Part shown: in pieces, positions 54,180-62,311 of the stretch
Numbering within the stretch: position 1 is the first letter of the stretch
Layout: each line of letters opens with the position of its first letter
NCBI GenBank assembly: GCA_965243825.1
Contig: CBDEVT010000001.1
Location: 2,604,001 to 2,668,000 of the forward strand
Reading direction: 5' to 3'
DNA length: 64,000 nt
DNA from: JAJCYX01 sp965243825
GTDB lineage: Bacteria > Chloroflexota > Dehalococcoidia > Lucifugimonadales > Lucifugimonadaceae
Program-made: the position numbers and the translations under genes
The notes under the pieces: generated by a model
Told to the model about the DNA's origin: nothing
Databases searched by the model: none
The model's input: the letters and a program-made list of their open reading frames with translations, nothing else

Positions 54180-55367
54180 ATGTCCATAGCCACGACAGTT
54201 CGCTATCGAACCATACTGTTGACCCTGGTAGTCGCCATGTTCGCGTTTGCGGCGGCATGCGGAAGTTCGGGTGGTGATGAGGAACCGACCAACGGTGATG
54301 AGGGCGCAGCCAGCCAGCAGGATGGCAACAGTGGAAACGATTCGAACTCTGGCACCGGTGACTCGAACGGTAGCGGAACGGGAAGCAACAACAGTGGCCA
54401 ATCAGGCTTCGGAGATATCTTTGGACTAGGCTCGAACTCTGGCGAGGCGACTTGCGACGCCATATCTGCTGTTAGTGGAATCCCTGGTGGAGCCTTAGCG
54501 TCGGCATCGACGAACGATCCCGTGACCGACTTCGGAAAGGATGCTTCCAGTTTCTTCGTTGCGGTGCTGGAAGACGCACTAGACACCGAGGTAAAGCCCG
54601 CCTGTATTTTTGACATTGAAGACGATGGCGACTCAGGGGTCTGGATGACGTTTAGCCACGATGCATCTGTAGATTCGAGCACTCAATCTGCCATCGAGGA
54701 AGCTGTGGATTCGGCGGGTGCCTCAGTGGCCACGGGCGGATCGTTCTTTGGAGGATTCGCCGGAGTTGGCTTTGCCACCGTTTCAATCAGTTCTTTGCCT
54801 TTTGGCGGCTCAGACTCCGGGGCTGTGATTTTCGTGTCTGATGGGAACATCGTTGCCACCGCAGGGTCAGACTTCGATATAGACGACGATGACCCGTTTG
54901 AGGGTGTGGACATCGGCGATGACAACTCCGGATCTTCTTCTGGGAGTTCGGGGTCTTCTGGTGGATCCCAGGCCGGTCCTACACCTACCCCCATCACATT
55001 CGATCCGGGACTCGGTGGATTCTTTGGAGATACCGGTCTTTCGAGTGACATTGCCGAGGCGTTTCAAGACGCGTTGAACTCAGCATTCGACATCGATCTC
55101 GAGCTCGAAAGTAACGTGGCAATAGGTGTTGATGATGTCGTGACTACGGTGGTATTCAACGTGGCCACCCTCGACTCGACAGACGTGATTGACGGCCTCA
55201 CAGAAGTGGCTGAGTCTTTTGGTGGAACCGTCACCGGAAGTTTTAGTTTTGGTGGCTCGTTCAACGTTCAGTTCGAAGGCGGCACTGTCGCGGGCCTGAA
55301 TGTGGCGAACGGAAATATCACACTGGCCGAAGGGCAGATTATTGTCATTGCTTCAGGTACTACGTAA
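54180..55367 (+). CDS. Acidic Ser/Gly/Asp-rich lipoprotein of unknown function
   Basis: 395-aa exported lipoprotein. Signal TILLTLVVAMFAFAAACGSSGG with lipobox AAAC, then a low-complexity Asn/Gly/Ser linker (residues ~30-85), a folded part (~90-225), a second Ser/Gly linker at ~250-270 followed by PTPTP, and a C-terminal beta-rich domain of ~110 residues. The two folded parts contain similar alternating beta-helix spacing. No family recognised; probably a surface protein. The start at 54180 (after AAGAGAG) gives the signal directly; earlier ATGs are disregarded. Confidence 0.75.
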   Translation: MSIATTVRYRTILLTLVVAMFAFAAACGSSGGDEEPTNGDEGAASQQDGNSGNDSNSGTGDSNGSGTGSNNSGQSGFGDIFGLGSNSGEATCDAISAVSGIPGGALASASTNDPVTDFGKDASSFFVAVLEDALDTEVKPACIFDIEDDGDSGVWMTFSHDASVDSSTQSAIEEAVDSAGASVATGGSFFGGFAGVGFATVSISSLPFGGSDSGAVIFVSDGNIVATAGSDFDIDDDDPFEGVDIGDDNSGSSSGSSGSSGGSQAGPTPTPITFDPGLGGFFGDTGLSSDIAEAFQDALNSAFDIDLELESNVAIGVDDVVTTVVFNVATLDSTDVIDGLTEVAESFGGTVTGSFSFGGSFNVQFEGGTVAGLNVANGNITLAEGQIIVIASGTT

Positions 55368-55494
55368 CTGGAGCGTTCTAGAAGACTTGGTTCGGTTTGA
55401 TCGAGCACTCTAGATATAAATAAACGCAAACGACTTTGCTGAGCCATCGGTTGTGCGAACGGTCGAACCATGCGATCGAGCGGGCCAGGGTTAA

Positions 55495-55881
55495 TTAATT
55501 ACCGAAGTAGGCCTTCATCGGCTCAAAATAGTGGTCATGCCAGCCAGTTCGGTAGTGGTCGCCGTCATCTGGTACTCGGGTGTGGTGAAGCGTGACGAGC
55601 GTTTCACTTCCCGATGGGGTGAAGGTCACTTCGATCTGTGAGTCCGGTTCTGATTCATCGAACTGGCTGGTACGCCAGGTCTGGACAATTCGACTGTCCG
55701 GTTCGAGGGCGATGTTCTTACCCTCAATGTAGCCGTCCCAGGCATCGAATTCCGCCCCAACTTCGTCTGAGCAGTTCGCCTCACCTCCGGTCATCGCTGT
55801 GTGACCTTCACTCGAAAGCCACGCCTGGTAGATCACCTCGGGGCCTGTTGGAATCGTCGCACTGACTGTGAATTCAATCAT
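55495..55881 (-). CDS. SRPBCC / AHSA1-like domain protein
   Basis: 128-aa helix-grip protein of the activator-of-Hsp90-ATPase-1 type (AHSA1/CalC). VSATIPTGPEVIYQAWLSSE, FDAWDGYIEGKNIALEPDSRI and ITVTF-like QIEVTFTPSGSETLVTLHH fit the family. ATG at 55881. Function unknown; the gene is isolated between intergenic regions of 127 and 203 bp. Confidence 0.85.
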   Translation of the reverse strand: MIEFTVSATIPTGPEVIYQAWLSSEGHTAMTGGEANCSDEVGAEFDAWDGYIEGKNIALEPDSRIVQTWRTSQFDESEPDSQIEVTFTPSGSETLVTLHHTRVPDDGDHYRTGWHDHYFEPMKAYFGN

Positions 55882-56084
55882 CGAATGGCTCCTGGTTAAC
55901 TCTTCGAGCGAACAGCGTAAACATTGATGAAGGTGAGTTTAGTCGATCAACTGATATCGTCAGTACATCGGAGCTGACGTCGCATCTTCAGTGACACAGA
56001 TAGTTCGAATGCCTTTCAGGTGGCATCGGACTGCACAGCACCGGAAATGTTCAGCAGTGAGTAGCTGATCGGAAGTAGCCGAAG

Positions 56085-56984
56085 ATGCAGAACGAGGTTG
56101 ACGCATATCTCAACTACGCCTCGGTCGAGCGAGGGATGTCGCCAAATACCGTCGCCGCCTACCGAAACGACCTTGCGGGATTTGTCATCTACCTGGCTGA
56201 CGAGACCGAGCACGGACGGATAAACGATTGGCGAGGCGTCAATCCTGACCACATAAACGATCTCGTGGCTGATATGGATGGCCGGGGATACTCTCCGGCG
56301 ACACGTTCACGGAAGATCGCTGCACTACGGTCATTCATGAGATTTCTAGTCGAGGAGCGCGTACTCGACGAGAGCCCTGCGGAACACATTCGAACCCCGC
56401 GTTCTGGGAGGTCCGTTCCTCACGTACTGAGCGCTGAGGACGTTGAGGCCATACTTGAAACTGCGGCAAGCGGAATCTCACCTGAAGAGCGACGTGACCA
56501 CGTGATGATCGAGTTGATGTATGCAGCAGGTCTCCGGGTAAGCGAACTTATCTCCCTGAATATCAATGACGTCAATCTACAGGGTGCGACTGTTCGAACC
56601 GTTGGTAAAGGGTCCAAAGAGAGAGTCGTTCCACTTCATGCGTTCGCTGTGGATGCGGTCGCAAGTTACTTGCAGGGCGTCCGTCCTATTTTTGCGAGGG
56701 CCCACACTGAGGCGATGTTTCTCGGCAGGCGTGGGCGCCGCCTTTCAAGACAGACGTTCTGGCAACGCCTCAAGGGAGTTGCAGAAAAAGCCGGAATAAC
56801 CAGTCACCTAACTCCGCACACGCTCCGGCACAGTTTCGCCACTCACCTGTTGCAAGGCGGAGCGTCACTCAGGCACGTCCAGGAGTTGCTGGGGCATTCA
56901 TCGATTTCTACGACCCAGATCTACACGCATCTCACTTCGGAGCATGTGAGGACTGAGTACGACAAAGCTCACCCCAGAGCTTGA
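56085..56984 (+). CDS. xerD: Tyrosine recombinase XerD-like
   Basis: Site-specific recombinase of 299 aa. N-terminal SAM-like domain (residues 1-90) with the LNYASVERGMSPNTVAAYRNDL pattern of XerC/D, catalytic domain with Arg in YAAGLRVSEL, HLTPHTLRHSFATHLLQGG (H-x-x-R), HVQELLGHSSISTTQIYTHL (H and Tyr nucleophile). Typical length and features of chromosome-dimer-resolution XerD. No neighbouring att-like repeats were seen and no mobile element signature, so a housekeeping role is favoured. Confidence 0.93.
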   Translation: MQNEVDAYLNYASVERGMSPNTVAAYRNDLAGFVIYLADETEHGRINDWRGVNPDHINDLVADMDGRGYSPATRSRKIAALRSFMRFLVEERVLDESPAEHIRTPRSGRSVPHVLSAEDVEAILETAASGISPEERRDHVMIELMYAAGLRVSELISLNINDVNLQGATVRTVGKGSKERVVPLHAFAVDAVASYLQGVRPIFARAHTEAMFLGRRGRRLSRQTFWQRLKGVAEKAGITSHLTPHTLRHSFATHLLQGGASLRHVQELLGHSSISTTQIYTHLTSEHVRTEYDKAHPRA

Positions 56985-57034
56985 CGAAGTCCACCCTTGA
57001 GCTAGTCAGTGACTTTCGTCTCATGATCTGAACG

Positions 57035-57667
57035 TCAGTCGATCTCCGCCCGTTGACGTTCCTCGCGTGCCCGATTCCGCGTGATCGTAACGAAACGGTA
57101 TACGTAGGCAATGATGATTGCCGCGACCACAACGTACGTCACAGGGTCCAGCCAGGCCGAGACATCTTCGTATCGTTGCTCAAGAGCGTAGCCCGCCAAA
57201 GCAAGAAACGCAGTCCATATCGTCGTTCCGATAGACGTGAAGAAGAAGAACCAGCCGAGGTTCATTCGTGACATTCCGGCTGGAACAGAAATTAATGTGC
57301 GGACAGTCGGAACAAGCCGGCCGAAGAACGTTGCCTTGCCACCGTGCCGCTCGAACCACCTGTTCGTACGATCCATGTCCTTCGGTTCGAATGCGAACCA
57401 CCTGCCGTATTTGGCCAGGAAAAGCCTGAAACGTGCTGCAGTCAGCAGTCTGCCGAGGATGTACCAGGGGATGGCACCGGCTATGGACCCTAGCGACCCT
57501 GCGACGATCACAAGAACGATGTTCAACTCACCCTGTGCAGCAACGAACCCAGCGAAAGGCATGATGAGTTCCGACGGGATAGGAGGAAAAATGTTCTCCA
57601 GGAACATCAAAAAGAAGATCCCGCCGTAACCGGCATCTGAGATCAGGTTCGTAATCCATTCGACCAT
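57035..57667 (-). CDS. DedA-family membrane protein
   Basis: 210-aa membrane protein with about five hydrophobic stretches; family proteins translocate undecaprenyl phosphate or phospholipids. Diagnostic ENIFPPIPSELIMPFAGF and FGRLVPTVRTLISVPAGMSRM (the GRxxPxxRxxxxxPAG motif). AGGAA 9 nt upstream of the ATG at 57667 supports the start. Confidence 0.93.
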   Translation of the reverse strand: MVEWITNLISDAGYGGIFFLMFLENIFPPIPSELIMPFAGFVAAQGELNIVLVIVAGSLGSIAGAIPWYILGRLLTAARFRLFLAKYGRWFAFEPKDMDRTNRWFERHGGKATFFGRLVPTVRTLISVPAGMSRMNLGWFFFFTSIGTTIWTAFLALAGYALEQRYEDVSAWLDPVTYVVVAAIIIAYVYRFVTITRNRAREERQRAEID

Positions 57668-58142
57668 GTTGTGTTTGTTCCTGTAGGCGTCAGTTTCTGG
57701 CTTGCGTGGCTATTAAGAGAAAACTGAAGTGCCGAGTGACTGTTACTTGAATGTGCCTAGAGCAGGTTATACGGCTCCGCAGTTTGCCAAGACGGTGATA
57801 TCCACAGCATTCTCGGGATTTATGAGTGACTTAGTTGTGACTGGACCTGACTGGCAAGCTGGCCGGCTGTCTGATTCGGCCTCATGAGGCTGACTAGGAT
57901 TCGCTGTCCAGACAGTGCATACCGATTCATGACGTCGGTATTTTGGCGTTATGATCTGCTTCAAAAATCTTTAAGGATGATCACACTGTGACTCAATCCA
58001 GCCAGAGTAGTGCCAGATAGACAGGTCGTGAATTCGTTTCGTAGTCGATGGATTCCCGGCAAAACTGTCAGCCATTCGCAACTTCACCGGTTTCCGCAGG
58101 GTTGCTAGCCTCGAACCGTGAAAGAAGATCCGAGCAAGGCAA
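57668..58142. other. Intergenic region between DedA and DUF2235 genes
   Basis: 475 bp without a supported gene. It contains a 12-bp palindrome GCCTCATGAGGC at 57879-57890 and presumably the divergent promoters. I saw no tRNA fold and no selC-like sequence. Confidence 0.5.
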
Positions 58143-59489
58143 ATGTCAATGATTCAGGCAAGAGCGGAGACAGGTACAGGGAGTGACGTTGAGGTTGATC
58201 TGATGAGTGTGTCAGAAGCCCCTCTTAGCGAGACCGGTGGCAGGAGACTCGTCATATGCTGTGACGGAACGTGGTCGCAGCCTAATAATCCGCTGGTCAC
58301 TAATGTTGTCAAAATTGCTCGAGGAGTGACAGAAAATGTTCCACCAGAACCTTCGGCAGGTCAGTCGTCGGTGTCTCAGATCGTGTACTACGACAGCGGA
58401 GTTGGTACTTCGGGTTTCCTCGACTCTCTGACGGGCGGAGGGTTTGGACATGGACTTGAACTCAATGTGGAACAGGCATACCGATTCCTTGTCCACAACT
58501 ACCGTCCAGGCGACAAGATCTACATTTTTGGCTTTTCGCGAGGTGCTTACACTGCTCGTAGCCTTGCTGGTCTCATCAGGCAGTGCAGCATTCTGAAAAA
58601 GCGAAACGCAGGTCGGATCAAAGAAGGCTACGATGCCTACAGGTCTGCCGACCTTCGACCGAACGCCGCTGAATCTCGGCAATGGCGTACTGACTACTCC
58701 CACACCATGCCGGTAATTGAGTTCTTGGGCGTTTGGGATACCGTAGGCGCACTCGGAATACCTGCGAACCGTGTCGTTTCCATGCCGAAGTATCATGTGA
58801 GATCGGCGATCGAGTTCCTGAAGAAGCTGCCTTTCACGGTAAACAGTCGACTGTTCAAGGAAAAGGATTCTGATGATCCTCAGCGTCCGAGGCCATCCAA
58901 ATCAGTCCAAAGTTCAGCAAAGTTCAGGTTATTCAGAGGTCGTCACCGATTCCACGACATGGAGCTCTCCAAGTATGTGAAGACGGCCTATCACGCGCTG
59001 GCGGTTGACGAGCGGCGACCGATATTTACCGCTGCGCTGTGGGATCAGAAACCAGATTTTGTTCCTGGAACGAACGGAAGACACCAGTTGATTCGCCAGG
59101 CATGGTTTCCGGGCGACCACTCTGACGTTGGTGGTGGGAATCGAAACGAACGCAACTCAGCAATCACGCTTCGATGGGTTGCGGAGGCCGCCCATGCGAG
59201 TGGACTGGTGTTTGAAGATAACTTCTGGGAGGAGATACAGTCTTCCGAAGGAAAAAGCTGGGATATTAGCCGGTCTCCATCGACGATGTGGTTGCTGGCG
59301 GGATCTAAGCGTAGGGCGATGGGCGTGAACGATGGTGAAACGGCATTCATTCACGACTCAACGCTTAAGCGAGCCGCCGATTCAACACGTAAATACGCGC
59401 CGGCCAATCCTGGATACGAGTGGCTCGTCCGGTCAACCGTTGAAGCAGGCGATGCCGACACAACGGTTCCTTTGATCGCGGCTCACTGA
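58143..59489 (+). CDS. DUF2235-domain alpha/beta hydrolase
   Basis: 448-aa protein. DUF2235 occurs in T6SS phospholipase effectors (Tle1-like) and in many stand-alone bacterial hydrolases. RRLVICCDGTWSQPNNP, the YYDSGVGTSGF segment, the nucleophile elbow GFSRGAYTARSLAG (G-x-S-x-G) and later WFPGDHSDVGGG are characteristic. No VgrG, PAAR or immunity-like neighbour, so a T6SS effector role is unsupported. ATG at 58143; the second ATG at 58149 is equally possible. The gene stands alone between long gene-free flanks. Confidence 0.9.
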   Translation: MSMIQARAETGTGSDVEVDLMSVSEAPLSETGGRRLVICCDGTWSQPNNPLVTNVVKIARGVTENVPPEPSAGQSSVSQIVYYDSGVGTSGFLDSLTGGGFGHGLELNVEQAYRFLVHNYRPGDKIYIFGFSRGAYTARSLAGLIRQCSILKKRNAGRIKEGYDAYRSADLRPNAAESRQWRTDYSHTMPVIEFLGVWDTVGALGIPANRVVSMPKYHVRSAIEFLKKLPFTVNSRLFKEKDSDDPQRPRPSKSVQSSAKFRLFRGRHRFHDMELSKYVKTAYHALAVDERRPIFTAALWDQKPDFVPGTNGRHQLIRQAWFPGDHSDVGGGNRNERNSAITLRWVAEAAHASGLVFEDNFWEEIQSSEGKSWDISRSPSTMWLLAGSKRRAMGVNDGETAFIHDSTLKRAADSTRKYAPANPGYEWLVRSTVEAGDADTTVPLIAAH

Positions 59490-59923
59490 GACGTTTGTCG
59501 GCTTTCGGCATCGATTCACGAGAGTCCATGCATCTGACTCAGGTCCGGAGAGCGCTTTCAGCGGCGCCGGAAGTGTTGCATGTTGTTTGGTTCCCATGCC
59601 GGCCTCTCTCTGCGCGTCTTCGTCCGATCGATTCAAGATCTGCGCACTAGTATTCGGTGAGGTCTGATTGAGAATCTCCAGTCAGCAAACCGTTCAGTTC
59701 GTTTACTCGTTCGATCAGACGCCAAGTGAGCGTGTGAATCTTTGAGACAAAGCTAAACTCGGGCGCAGTATAGGATTCGTACTAGTATGGAACGTGTACT
59801 GAGAATGTATTGAACAGAGACTAAACATGTACATTACTTGTTCTTGACATGGATGGAACCATGTCTGTACGATGCGCCTGCGCGATTTCAATTGTTGACA
59901 ACATGCAAAGGTGGTTCAGGGCG
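59490..59923. other. Intergenic region upstream of the small HTH gene
   Basis: 434 bp with no gene supported; it contains a consensus-like promoter at 59844-59873. No structural RNA was recognised. Confidence 0.5.
59844..59873 (+). promoter_or_regulatory. sigma-70-type promoter upstream of the HTH gene
   Basis: TTGACA at 59844-59849, then 18 bp, then TACGAT at 59868-59873. It points to the small HTH gene starting at 59924. Confidence 0.5.
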
Positions 59924-60166
59924 ATGACTACTGGCGGAGGGTTGAAGAAGACAGCAAAGATGCTTCAAGTTGAGAGACGCATCAAGAGGCCGTTGGAACG
60001 AGCCATCCCAGAGCTTGTGAACGAACACGGTCTAACAGGAGCCGGTAAGCATCTCAATGTTTCCAAGGCCACATTGAGTTACTGGATGCTGAAGCTAGGT
60101 ATCCAGATGAGACATGTTGCGCTAGCGCCTGGCGAGACGATCGAGGTCAAGCGAGTCAGTGACTGA
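59924..60166 (+). CDS. Small helix-turn-helix DNA-binding protein, 80 aa
   Basis: The segment ELVNEHGLTGAGKHLNVSKATLSYWMLKLGI is a clear helix-turn-helix (scaffold helix, turn, recognition helix starting SKATLSYW) resembling transcriptional regulators or phage-type proteins. The basic N-terminus (KKTAKMLQVERRIKRPLER) could contact DNA. ATG at 59924 with AAAGGTGG upstream is preferred over earlier in-frame ATGs. A 12-bp palindrome CTGACCGGTCAG overlaps the stop region (60163-60174). Function unknown. Confidence 0.65.
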   Translation: MTTGGGLKKTAKMLQVERRIKRPLERAIPELVNEHGLTGAGKHLNVSKATLSYWMLKLGIQMRHVALAPGETIEVKRVSD

Positions 60167-60461
60167 CCGGTCAGCGGGTCAATGGAATCCATAGCTGCGC
60201 TGAAGGTGATAACCATTCTGAACCACCTGAATGCACAAGACCTTCGCGTCCACATGTCCCATATTTAAGTGGTCACACTCGTTGACCGGCGCACGGGTAG
60301 TGAGTAGCCTGAATTCGGTGAGTTTAGAGTTGTCCACTGCAACCGCTTACAGCGAACCTTGCGATTGACGTCGCCACGTGGATACACGAAGCTCGCTGCC
60401 GATGGTGCTACAGCAACTGTCTGTGAATTCCACTGTCCGAAGTTGGAGGCTTTTCGATCTG

Positions 60462-60935
60462 ATGAGTAAGCGCTTTGTTGGCCTGTTCAGTCTGCTTACA
60501 GTCGGCCTGTTCATATTTGTCGCCTGCGCGGATCCGCAGCAGCCCACTGCCACCCCAGTGGACCACAATCCGACACCAGCAGGTGGCGCACCGGCGACTG
60601 CGACGCCATCAGATTCCACGCCAGATCCTCAGCCGACCCCCACAGCTTCGGGGCCGGACGTTGGCGCAGGTGAGACGATCTTCACGAATAACGGCTGTTC
60701 TGGTTGCCACAGTGTCGGTGATCAGGCGATTGTAGGCCCGGGTCTACTTGGCATTGGAGCACGAGCCGAGACCCGCGTGCCCGGGCAGTCTGCAGACGAG
60801 TACCTGATAAGTTCGATTAAGGCTCCTCAGGATTTCGTAGTGGCAGGTTTCGAAGCAATAGCTATGCCTGCGTTCCCGCAACTGAGTGACCAGGAAATAA
60901 ACGATCTCGTCGGTTACCTGAAATCACTTCAGTAG
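60462..60935 (+). CDS. Cytochrome c lipoprotein
   Basis: 157-aa exported haem protein. Lipoprotein signal LLTVGLFIFVACADP (lipobox VAC), then a Pro/Thr/Asp linker (~residues 25-70), and one class I cytochrome c domain: haem motif GCSGCHSVGD (CxxCH) and likely axial Met in AIAMPAFPQLSDQEINDLVGYLKSL. It probably carries electrons on the outer face of the cytoplasmic membrane, perhaps to a terminal oxidase. The ATG at 60462 gives the signal at once; longer frames were rejected. Confidence 0.9.
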   Translation: MSKRFVGLFSLLTVGLFIFVACADPQQPTATPVDHNPTPAGGAPATATPSDSTPDPQPTPTASGPDVGAGETIFTNNGCSGCHSVGDQAIVGPGLLGIGARAETRVPGQSADEYLISSIKAPQDFVVAGFEAIAMPAFPQLSDQEINDLVGYLKSLQ

Positions 60936-61022
60936 CAGAGCAGAAGTACGGACAATCAGTAGATCAAACAGGCGTCGGAACTGGTCCCGAGGGCTGTTTT
61001 TAATACACACCGGGTTCTAACC

Positions 61023-61811
61023 TCACACACTCTCAATCGCTCGAGTGATTAGAGCTGCCTGAAAGCCTGCTGCGAAGCCACCATCTATGTTCACGACCGA
61101 AACACCAGAAGCGCACGAGTTCATCATTGCCAGCAATGCGGCTAGCCCCTGGAAATTTGCACCGTATCCGACACTTGTTGGGACTGCGATAACTGGTGTC
61201 GAGACGAGACCAGCGACCACGCTCGGCAGGGCACCTTCCATGCCTGCTACGACTACGAGCACTTTTGCCTTGCGTATCTCGTCCAGCTTGCCAACCAAGC
61301 GATGAAGCCCGGCTACTCCGACATCGGTTATCTGTTCTACCTGACATCCCATCAGCGTCGCTGTGGTAATGGCCTCTTTAGCAATTGGTAAGTCGGACGT
61401 TCCGGCGGATACTACTGTTAGCCCACTGATGAGTGTTTGTGCAGTTCGCGAATCGGCCCAGATTAATTTGGCATCTTCGTCGAATTGCGCTGAGGGAACC
61501 AGCTTCAGAACGGACCCATACGTTTTGGCGTCGGTCCGGGTCACAAGCAAAACACCTGATCGATCGAAAACTCGGGACGCGATCTCCGCCACCTGGTCTG
61601 GCGTTTTGCCTTCCCCGTAGATCACTTCAGGGAAGCCGGTGCGGCGTTCGCGCTGGTGGTCGATCTGAGCGAATCCGATGTCTTCGACTTCTTGTCTCTG
61701 TTTGTTAGCCAATGAGAGGTCGGGTCGGGAGAGTTTCAGAAGCGCATCGTCAGGAGAAATCTGGCCAGACGCGATATCTTCGAACAACGATCGCAGTACC
61801 GCATTGTCCAC
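61023..61811 (-). CDS. larB: Nickel-pincer cofactor biosynthesis protein LarB
   Basis: Pyridinium-3,5-biscarboxylic acid mononucleotide synthase-type protein (carboxylates and hydrolyses NaAD in NPN cofactor assembly), ~262 aa. A PurE-like fold with FPEVIYGEGKTPDQV, then TVVSAGTSDLPIAKEA, GVAGLHRL, VVVAGMEGALPSVVAGL and PTSVGYGANFQGLAAL is diagnostic. The GTG at 61811 gives MDNAVLRSLFEDI; the upstream 65 residues of the frame look non-coding. No larC, larE or lactate-racemase-like larA nearby, so it is an orphan here. Confidence 0.93.
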   Translation of the reverse strand: MDNAVLRSLFEDIASGQISPDDALLKLSRPDLSLANKQRQEVEDIGFAQIDHQRERRTGFPEVIYGEGKTPDQVAEIASRVFDRSGVLLVTRTDAKTYGSVLKLVPSAQFDEDAKLIWADSRTAQTLISGLTVVSAGTSDLPIAKEAITTATLMGCQVEQITDVGVAGLHRLVGKLDEIRKAKVLVVVAGMEGALPSVVAGLVSTPVIAVPTSVGYGANFQGLAALLAMMNSCASGVSVVNIDGGFAAGFQAALITRAIESV

Positions 61812-61944
61812 AGGCTTACGTCCAGTGTTATCTGTTGAGTACGATTCGTAGCGTCTCTTTCGAGGCCTACAGGATGTCGATCGAGAGGCACGCACGTTAA
61901 TCTTACCGAGTGATATGCCACCACAGGTGTACAGGAGTTCACGA

Positions 61945-62178
61945 GTGACAAACATTGAAGTAGTACGAGGCGTTGGTGGATCAGTTATCAATGGGTGTCG
62001 CACCACAAAGATCTACTGTCGCCCGAATTGCCCTCCGGGACGACGCACCAAGCCGCAGAACCGTGTCCACTTCTCGACTGTAGGAGAGGCGCTAAACGCT
62101 GGATTTCGTGCCTGTAAGGTATGCACACCTGATGCTCCCACCGATGGGCAGCCATGGCGACCTAAACGGCCGGACTGA
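61945..62178 (+). CDS. Stand-alone Ada-type metal-binding domain protein
   Basis: 77-aa protein consisting almost entirely of the zinc-binding domain of Ada (N-terminal DNA-repair/adaptive-response fold): CRTTKIYCRPNCPPGRRTK and FRACKVCTPDAP supply the C-x3-C and C-x2-C zinc ligands. The start GTG at 61945 has AGGAG 8 nt upstream; the frame is open earlier but weak. In Ada the first Cys repairs methylphosphotriesters and the domain binds DNA; here no HTH or methyltransferase part follows. It may be a sensor or a cofactor-like module. Divergent from larB (133 bp). Confidence 0.85.
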   Translation: MTNIEVVRGVGGSVINGCRTTKIYCRPNCPPGRRTKPQNRVHFSTVGEALNAGFRACKVCTPDAPTDGQPWRPKRPD

Positions 62179-62311
62179 CTGTGTAGTTGATCTTTCCTTT
62201 TTCAGCCCGATAGCGGTTCCTGTCTCTTTACTCGGTAGTAAAGGGAAAGGGTGAAACTCGGCGTCGCTGTGTGAAACTGCGTTCATTTGACTGAGTTAGC
62301 GAGCCCCAGAT

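Noticed and set aside
56085..56984. XerD-like gene as integrase of a genomic island
   Set aside because: It has the length and motifs of housekeeping XerD and no tRNA, att repeat or phage gene beside it.
57980..58020. A GTG micro-frame (10 codons) upstream of the DUF2235 gene as a leader peptide
   Set aside because: Too short and no SD or attenuator structure seen.
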